This document shows, piece after piece, positions 58,724-64,000 of a DNA stretch of 64,000 nucleotides. The notes beneath the pieces are model-generated. The model was not told the origin of the DNA. It searched no databases and saw nothing but the letters and a program-made list of their open reading frames with translations. Location of the stretch: contig OZ244249.1 of the NCBI GenBank assembly GCA_965217135.1, positions 1,488,001-1,552,000 on the forward strand, written 5' to 3'. The stretch's first letter is position 1. The number at the start of each line of letters is the position of its first letter. This DNA comes from HXMU1420-2 sp017643305. GTDB taxonomy: Bacteria > Pseudomonadota > Alphaproteobacteria > Rhodobacterales > Rhodobacteraceae. The position numbers and the translations under genes are program-made.

Positions 58724-60038
58724 CTTTCGCAGCCTTGATATAGGTCATGGGGTTTACGGGCTTTTTGTTGACGCGGATTTCATAATGTAAGTGAGTACCG
58801 GTCGACCGTCCAGTGCTACCCATATCAGCAATGTGGTCGCCGCGCGAGACCCTTTGACCTTTGGCGACGCGAATCCGCGTGTTGTGCGCGTACCGGGTTT
58901 CGATGCCAAAATCATGCTGGATGATGACCAGTCGACCAAAGCCGCTGCGCCAGCCTGCAAAGGTTACAACACCGTCGCCCGTGGCAAAGATGTCGGTGCC
59001 TTGGGGACCAGCGAAATCCAGACCGTTATGCATGCGCCGCCCTCCGGTCTTGGGGTCGCGCCGGACGCCAAAGCCGGAGGTAAAGCGCACCGCGGCCTTG
59101 ACCGGGCTGCCCAGCGGCACCCGTTCGGCGGCAATGCGGTATAGGTTCAGTTCATCCAGCTGGTTCAGCAGTCGGTTGGCGCGCAGTTCGTCCGGGGTGG
59201 GTTCTTCACCGCGGGTGGAAAAGCTAATCGGGTTCAACGGACCCCCTTGGCCGGAATATCCGCGACGGACGGTTTCAATCATGCGTTCAGGGGGCAAACC
59301 CGCGTTGCGGAACATCTTGTTCAGCGGTTCCACGGAAATGGTCATGGCTTCTTCGAGCTGGCGGAAGATGCGGTCATTGCGGTCATGCATCAACTCGATC
59401 TCGACCTCCAGCTCGCTGGCACGGTCGATGGCGGCGCGTGCATCGGCTTCGATCTGATCACGTTCGCGGGCGGTACGGGCCAGCGCTTCGGACATAAAGT
59501 CCGCCTGGGCGGGAGCCGCTGCCGCGATGCGCGGGCCACCCTCGCTATTCATCTCGTCCTCTAGCGCGGCCAGACGGTCACGAATTCCTTCCCGTTGTTT
59601 CATTGTGTCGCGCAGGGTCGACTGGATCACCTCTACGCCGGTCTCCAGCTCGATGCGCCGGGTCTCGGACGCCAGAAGTTCGGATTGCATGGCCGAGATT
59701 TGAGCCAGCGCGGCATTGAACCGGTTCTGGGCATCCAGTGCTTCGGTGGCCCGCATGTCGCGTTCCCACGCGATGACGTTCAGGCGTTCTTCATACGTGT
59801 CGCGGTCGCGCTTGGCCTGTTCGCGGAAGTTGCCTGCGCCGATAGAGTCCATGATCAATACTGCGGTAGCGACAATGGCCCAAGCGACGATGAGGGAACC
59901 ACCGGCAAATGCGATGAATTGGGTTTCAGACCGGAGACGGATGAACCGCGTATCAGTGTCGGATTTCAGGAACAGACGCCGTTCCGGAAACCACTTTTCC
60001 AACAGCGCATGCGTCTTGATCGCCAACCTTGTCCGCAA
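58713..60038 (-). CDS. Membrane-anchored M23 peptidase (LytM domain, coiled coil)
   Basis: A 441-residue murein endopeptidase-like protein. It has an N-terminal membrane segment (AFAGGSLIVAWAIVATAVLIM), a long coiled coil of charged residues (about residues 70-230) and a C-terminal LytM domain (about 335-435) with H337, D341, H416 and H418 in RMHNGLDF and GTHLHYEIRV. The start is TTG 60038, favoured by GGGGTAGG upstream and by a typical family N-terminus RTRLAIKTHALLEKWFPE. The metal ligands are intact, so it is probably active on peptidoglycan and located by bactofilin. Confidence 0.85.
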   Translation of the reverse strand: MRTRLAIKTHALLEKWFPERRLFLKSDTDTRFIRLRSETQFIAFAGGSLIVAWAIVATAVLIMDSIGAGNFREQAKRDRDTYEERLNVIAWERDMRATEALDAQNRFNAALAQISAMQSELLASETRRIELETGVEVIQSTLRDTMKQREGIRDRLAALEDEMNSEGGPRIAAAAPAQADFMSEALARTARERDQIEADARAAIDRASELEVEIELMHDRNDRIFRQLEEAMTISVEPLNKMFRNAGLPPERMIETVRRGYSGQGGPLNPISFSTRGEEPTPDELRANRLLNQLDELNLYRIAAERVPLGSPVKAAVRFTSGFGVRRDPKTGGRRMHNGLDFAGPQGTDIFATGDGVVTFAGWRSGFGRLVIIQHDFGIETRYAHNTRIRVAKGQRVSRGDHIADMGSTGRSTGTHLHYEIRVNKKPVNPMTYIKAAKDVF

Positions 60039-60222
60039 GAAACCTACCCCTGTTTGGTCCCTGTCGCTGGTGCGTTTTTGTGGAGTGTCCCGGCACCTTG
60101 AGTGTCGTGGATAGGACAGACCGGCCCGGTTGGGCAAGAGTCTTGGCTGATTTCAGGGGTTTGCTGCGGCAATACGCTCGATTTTGGCAAGAAATCGCCG
60201 AGCTTGTGGAGCGTAATTCAAC

Positions 60223-61047
60223 TCAGGGTTTTTGGGCGTCTTCGACCAGCGGCCAGTAGAAATCTGGCGGCAAGCCCGCCTCGGCGCGTTTTTCTTCATT
60301 GAAGGGAGGCTTCAGGAACCCCTTGAAGTAGTGGCGTACAAGATCGTGAAAGACGTCTTTGGGGTCGAGGTTTTCGCGCCCGCACATGAAGTGGAACCAT
60401 TTGGAGCCATAGGCGACATGTCCCACTTCTTCGCCGTAGATAGTTTCCAGCGCTTCCACCGCCTGTGTGGCTCCGGCATTGCGGAACAGCTCAATCATCC
60501 CCGGTGTTACATCCAGCCCGCGCGCTTCCAACACCATGGGCACCACGGCCAGGCGTCCCATGAAATCATCGGCGGTGTCTTCAGCGGCGCGCCACATACC
60601 AGCATGGGCGGGCAGAGCGCCATAATGGCTGCCCAGTTCTTCAAGACAATCGCAGACCAGATTGAAATGTTTACTTTCTTCCTGCGCGGCTTTGACCCAG
60701 TCGTCGTAGAAACCCGGCGGCAACGGCACATCGGCAAAGCGCGCGATGATGTCCCAGTGCAGGTCCACGGCGTTCAGTTCGATATGCGCCACTGCGTGCA
60801 GCAGCGCGATGCGCCCTGCCGGGCTGCCCGGCTTGCGTTTCGGCACCTCGCGTGGGTTCACCAGCTGCGGTGCTTCAGGACGGGCCGGGTGCATGGGCGG
60901 GTCGGCTCGGCCAATCTCAATCGGGTCAGTCTGGCCCGCGCGGGCGGCAAACCAGGCGTTGGCGTGCTGGTGCGACAGGGCGGTTTTCGCGCGCCCGTCC
61001 GCCGTGGTCAGCACCTCGACCGCCATTTCTGCAAGGGTGAGTGTCAT
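60223..61047 (-). CDS. DUF455 family ferritin-like protein
   Basis: A 274-residue protein of the DUF455 group, predicted ferritin-like di-iron fold. Likely metal-ligand segments: AVAHIELNAVDLHWDIIARF, KAAQEESKHFNLVCDCLEELG and GEEVGHVAYGSKWF with E/H pairs in helices. Function unknown; some members are near tRNA-modification genes. Downstream of bcp on the same strand (101 bases, with a GC hairpin at 61072-61086), so co-transcription is not assured. Confidence 0.82.
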   Translation of the reverse strand: MTLTLAEMAVEVLTTADGRAKTALSHQHANAWFAARAGQTDPIEIGRADPPMHPARPEAPQLVNPREVPKRKPGSPAGRIALLHAVAHIELNAVDLHWDIIARFADVPLPPGFYDDWVKAAQEESKHFNLVCDCLEELGSHYGALPAHAGMWRAAEDTADDFMGRLAVVPMVLEARGLDVTPGMIELFRNAGATQAVEALETIYGEEVGHVAYGSKWFHFMCGRENLDPKDVFHDLVRHYFKGFLKPPFNEEKRAEAGLPPDFYWPLVEDAQKP

Positions 61048-61071
61048 GGGGCCGGTTTATCCCCTGCACCG

Positions 61072-61086
61072 GGGGCTGCAAGCCCC
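61072..61086 (-). terminator. Hairpin between bcp and the DUF455 gene
   Basis: GGGGCT (61072-61077) and AGCCCC (61081-61086) pair perfectly around GCA. It follows the bcp stop in the minus direction by about 60 bases. No T tract, so termination would be partial. Confidence 0.35.
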
Positions 61087-61148
61087 AACTGTGTCTCTCG
61101 ACCCCGACCGGCTGACCACGCAGCCGGCCGGATCGCACGGCATTGCGG

Positions 61149-61610
61149 CTACAGCGCCTTGACCGCTTCCAGCACTTCTTCGACATGGCCTGGCACCTTG
61201 ACCTTGTCCCAGCGGCGCAGGATCGTGCCGTCCGCGCCGATGAGTACGGTGGTACGCTCAATGCCCATGAAGGTCTTGCCGTACATCTTCTTTTCTTTCC
61301 ACACGCCGTAGTCTTCGCACATGTTGCTGTCCTCGTCGGACAAAAGCGGCACGGTCAGGTCGTGCTTGGCGACAAATTTGTCGTGGCTGGCCAGGCTGTC
61401 CTTGGACACGCCAAACACCTGCGCGCCCGCGGCATCGAACGCGGTGCGCTGTTCGGAAAAGCCAATGCTTTCCTTGGTGCAGCCCGGCGTGTCATCGCGG
61501 GGATAGAAGAAGAGCACAACGGGGCTACCCTGCAGGTCAGACAGGGTCACGGTACCGCCGCCATCCCGTGGCAGCGTGAAATCGGGCGCTTTGTCGCCGG
61601 TTTGGGGCAT
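61149..61610 (-). CDS. bcp: Thioredoxin-dependent thiol peroxidase (Bcp/PrxQ)
   Basis: A 153-residue peroxiredoxin of the Bcp/PrxQ type, reducing hydroperoxides in the cytoplasm. The peroxidatic Cys is C44 in DDTPGCTKES. The usual resolving Cys five residues on is absent (Ile49 region), but C98 in SNMCEDYGVW could take this role as in some PrxQ proteins. ATG 61610 follows AGGAGACTTTC. Divergent from the AsmA-like gene; promoter space is 61611-61691. Confidence 0.9.
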   Translation of the reverse strand: MPQTGDKAPDFTLPRDGGGTVTLSDLQGSPVVLFFYPRDDTPGCTKESIGFSEQRTAFDAAGAQVFGVSKDSLASHDKFVAKHDLTVPLLSDEDSNMCEDYGVWKEKKMYGKTFMGIERTTVLIGADGTILRRWDKVKVPGHVEEVLEAVKAL

Positions 61611-61691
61611 TGAAAGTCTCCTCGCTTTGTTCTGTAAGGGTTTCAAATTAGGCCGGTTCCGCGCAGAATAAAGACGTGAATTGTCAAGTAT

Positions 61692-64000
61692 ATGGCTGAC
61701 ACGACCGAGACACTGACCCAACCGCAGAGCGAGGCTCTGCCGCGCCGTGCCCGGCCAGTGCGCCGGGCGTGGATGCGTGCGCTGTGGTCAATGGTTGTCG
61801 GACTAACCGTTTTCGTGGTTGTGGCGGTGGGGCTGATTGCCGGGCTGGGGCGTGCGGTAAATGCGCCGGACTGGATGCGCGCCGAACTGGCAGTCCGGGC
61901 CGAAAACTCGGTCGATGGGGCGATGCGGTTTGCCTTTGGGGACATTTCGCTGGTGGTGGGCGAAGGATGGCGCCCACGCGTCCATTTCCGCGACCTGACC
62001 CTGCGAGAACTGGACGGTAGGGAAATTCTGCGCCTTTCGGATGCCGAGGTCAGCTTTTCGGTATCAGCCCTGCTGCGTGGAGAAATACTACCGAAATCTG
62101 TTCTGCTGACAGGTGTGTTCGCCACCCTGCGCAAGGATCGTGATGGCGCGATCGCGCTGAGCGTGGGCGACAATGCCCAGCCGCTGGAACAGGCGCAAAG
62201 CTTGCCCGGCCTGATCGAACGCTGGGATGCCGCGCTGGAACAACCGATCCTGTCTTCGCTCAGCACGTTGGAGGTGCAGGCGCTGACCCTGCGCTATGAA
62301 GATGCCCGCGCCGGCCGGGCCTGGACCGTGGATGGCGGCCGCGTTGTCGCCGACCGCAGCGGGCAGGACCTGCGCCTGTCTGGAACATTCTCGCTGCTCA
62401 GTGGGCGCGACTATGCGGCGACGATCGAAGCGAATTATTCCAGCCGCATTGGAGAGATCGCAGGTGATTTCGGCGTCTCTGTCACTGATATCGCCGCTGA
62501 AGACATTGCCACGCAAAGCGTCGCGCTGGCCTGGCTGGAAATCCTGCGTGCCCCCATTTCCGGGGCCTTTCGCGGGAGCGTCGGGGCCGAAGGCGCGCTG
62601 GGGCCTGTGAACGCCACCCTGCAGATCGGGTCCGGCGTGTTGCAGCCCACTGACGTCACTCGTCCGATACCCTTTACCGGTGCGCGTACCTATTTCACCT
62701 ACACGCCCGAAGACCAGAAGCTGGCCTTTGATGAAATGTCGGTGGAAAGCACGTGGATGTCCGGCTTGGCCGAAGGTATCGCCTATCTCAACGGTGTGGA
62801 AAATGGCAGCCTTACGGACCTGGTGGGCCAGTTCAAACTGTCGCGTTTCCGGCTGAACCCTGATGGGCTTTACGCCGAACCTATGGAGATCCCCGAAGCG
62901 ACGGCGGATTTCCGGCTGAGCCTTCAGCCGTTCAAGTTGAACCTAGGGCAGTTGCAGGTGCAGGATGGCGACAGCCAAATCCTTTTGTCGGGCAGCTTGC
63001 TGGCCGAAGACGATGGTTGGAATGTGGCGCTGGACAGCTGGATTGACCGGCTCACGCCGGAACGGTTGCTGGAGCTCTGGCCGGAAAGTGCAGCTCCGAA
63101 GCCCCGGGAATGGCTGAGCAAGAATCTGTTGGCCGGTCTTCTGCACGGCATGAATTTTGCCTTCCGGTCACGCCCTGGGATGAAACCGGACCTGTACCTG
63201 GATTTTGATTACTCCGACGCCTCGGTCAGGTTTGCCAAATGGCTGCCGCCATTGACCGACGCGAATGGCACCGCGACGCTGGTGGACCGCCGGTTCGTTT
63301 CAACGGCCCGCTCCGGCGTGGTGGACAGCGGCGGTTATGGGCTGGTGGATGCATCAGGCACGTCATTCATCATCCCCGATGTCAGCATCAAGCCGGCCGC
63401 GCCGGGCATCGTGCGGGTGGAGGCGGATGGCCCGGTTGCCGCTGTGCTGGCTCTGCTGAACCGGCCGCCGGTGTCGATCCTGAAAAATTCGGTTTTGCCG
63501 GTGGATCTGGCGCAAGGGCACGCGCGGGCGTCCGGTACCATGGCGTTGCCCTTGAAAAAAGGCACCAAGTTTCACGAAATCGATTTCCACCTGTCGGGTC
63601 GGGTAGAGAATGTGGACAGCACGGTGCTGGTGCGCGGCCACCGGATCACGGCAGAGGCACTGGACCTGAACGTGCGCCCGGACAAGGTAACTTTGCAGGG
63701 GCAAGCCGCCGTGAGCGGCGTGCCGGTGACCGCGAAATGGGTGCAGCCCCTGGGCGAAGGCGCGCCAAAATCCAGCAAACTGACCGGCACGGTGGAGCTC
63801 TCAGAGCGTACGGTCGAGGCGTTCAAGATCGGCTTGCCGCCAGGCAGCGTGTCGGGCGAAGGGGAGGGGCGGATCGACATTGCGCTGGCTGCCGGGCAAT
63901 TGCCGCGCCTGTCGCTGTCATCGGATCTGGCCGGGGTTGGACTGGCCATCCCGTCGCTGGGCTGGGCGAAACCGGCAAAATCCAAAGGCGCCCTGCGCCT
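61692..64000 (+). CDS. AsmA/YhdP-like large envelope protein, N-terminal part (3' end outside window)
   Basis: The frame opens at ATG 61692 and is still open at the window end, giving at least 769 residues. One transmembrane helix lies near residues 32-52 (MVVGLTVFVVVAVGLIAGLG), then a long beta-rich periplasmic region with segments such as WRPRVHFRDLTLRELDGREI and DGWNVALDSWIDRLTPERLL. This layout is like DUF3971/AsmA-like (YhdP) proteins, implicated in lipid movement between membranes (family knowledge). The C-terminal part is missing from the window. Confidence 0.78.
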   Translation, partial: MADTTETLTQPQSEALPRRARPVRRAWMRALWSMVVGLTVFVVVAVGLIAGLGRAVNAPDWMRAELAVRAENSVDGAMRFAFGDISLVVGEGWRPRVHFRDLTLRELDGREILRLSDAEVSFSVSALLRGEILPKSVLLTGVFATLRKDRDGAIALSVGDNAQPLEQAQSLPGLIERWDAALEQPILSSLSTLEVQALTLRYEDARAGRAWTVDGGRVVADRSGQDLRLSGTFSLLSGRDYAATIEANYSSRIGEIAGDFGVSVTDIAAEDIATQSVALAWLEILRAPISGAFRGSVGAEGALGPVNATLQIGSGVLQPTDVTRPIPFTGARTYFTYTPEDQKLAFDEMSVESTWMSGLAEGIAYLNGVENGSLTDLVGQFKLSRFRLNPDGLYAEPMEIPEATADFRLSLQPFKLNLGQLQVQDGDSQILLSGSLLAEDDGWNVALDSWIDRLTPERLLELWPESAAPKPREWLSKNLLAGLLHGMNFAFRSRPGMKPDLYLDFDYSDASVRFAKWLPPLTDANGTATLVDRRFVSTARSGVVDSGGYGLVDASGTSFIIPDVSIKPAAPGIVRVEADGPVAAVLALLNRPPVSILKNSVLPVDLAQGHARASGTMALPLKKGTKFHEIDFHLSGRVENVDSTVLVRGHRITAEALDLNVRPDKVTLQGQAAVSGVPVTAKWVQPLGEGAPKSSKLTGTVELSERTVEAFKIGLPPGSVSGEGEGRIDIALAAGQLPRLSLSSDLAGVGLAIPSLGWAKPAKSKGALR

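Noticed and set aside
1..64000. CRISPR arrays, tRNA or rRNA genes, intact insertion sequences
   Set aside because: No regularly spaced repeats, cloverleaf-like sequences, transposase frames or terminal inverted repeats were recognised by eye.

Overview
The window reads as GC-rich chromosomal DNA of a marine alphaproteobacterium of the Roseobacter/Rhodobacterales type. This is an inference from gene content (CoA-dependent aromatic catabolism, PcaHG, a LigM remnant, EryH/EryI-like isomerases, a bactofilin-M23 pair, DUF455, many M20/M81/DUF1028/RidA genes), tight operons with 1- or 4-base overlaps, and frequent GTG/TTG starts. No rRNA, tRNA, CRISPR array, phage gene or intact insertion sequence was seen. 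No gene-free stretch exceeds 300 bases; the longest is 10138-10436 (299 bases).

Layout. (1) 1-7.3 kb: a five-gene minus operon (SDR, MarR, enoyl-CoA hydratase, acyl-CoA dehydrogenase, benzoate/2-aminobenzoate-CoA ligase) diverges from RidA, gentisate 1,2-dioxygenase and a thioesterase. This matches the CoA-thioester anthranilate/salicylate type of aromatic degradation. A MarR-like palindrome lies between the two arms. (2) 7.4-10.1 kb: a GntR regulator with twin operators, a decayed LigM-like O-demethylase and protocatechuate 3,4-dioxygenase PcaHG. (3) 10.4-11.6 kb: a UbiC/UTRA-like protein and isopentenyl-diphosphate isomerase. (4) 11.7-18.4 kb: a beta-oxidation set (thiolase, FadB-like, acyl-CoA dehydrogenase, enoyl-CoA hydratase, 2-methylacyl-CoA racemase). 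(5) 18.5-25.8 kb: transaldolase, class IV aminotransferase, RraA-like aldolase, an EryH/EryI-like tetrulose-phosphate isomerase pair, a beta-hydroxyacid dehydrogenase, RidA, DUF1028 and LysR. (6) 25.8-35.6 kb: an ArgE-like deacylase and an FMO-like flavoprotein diverge from a trimethylamine-dehydrogenase-family enzyme, a LuxR-like fragment, a PotABCD-type transporter and a nitrilase-family amidase; together these look like uptake and breakdown of an organic cation or N-methylated amine. (7) 35.8-42.9 kb, all minus: DgoA/DgoK, a D-lyxose/mannose-type isomerase with a fructokinase-like PfkB kinase, then two M20 hydrolases and an M81 hydrolase. (8) 43.1-53.7 kb: an MscS channel gene split by an in-frame TGA, then an acyltransferase, acyl-AMP ligase, acyl carrier protein and methyltransferase fragment facing a flippase and SDR, then acyl-CoA dehydrogenase, MaoC hydratase and an acyl-CoA ligase. 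(9) 53.8-64 kb: aminotransferase, metallo-beta-lactamase-fold hydrolase, DUF3179 protein, MFS exporter, bactofilin, M23 peptidase, DUF455 ferritin-like protein, Bcp peroxiredoxin and the start of a large AsmA/YhdP-like membrane protein.

The genes mostly work as catabolic modules that deliver aromatics, branched acyl-CoAs, sugars and organic nitrogen to central metabolism. The candidates most worth following are the altered TMADH-like enzyme with its transporter (region 6), the acyl-ACP/flippase locus (region 8), the anthranilate/gentisate hybrid (region 1), and the three visibly damaged genes (ligM-like, mscS-like, methyltransferase).
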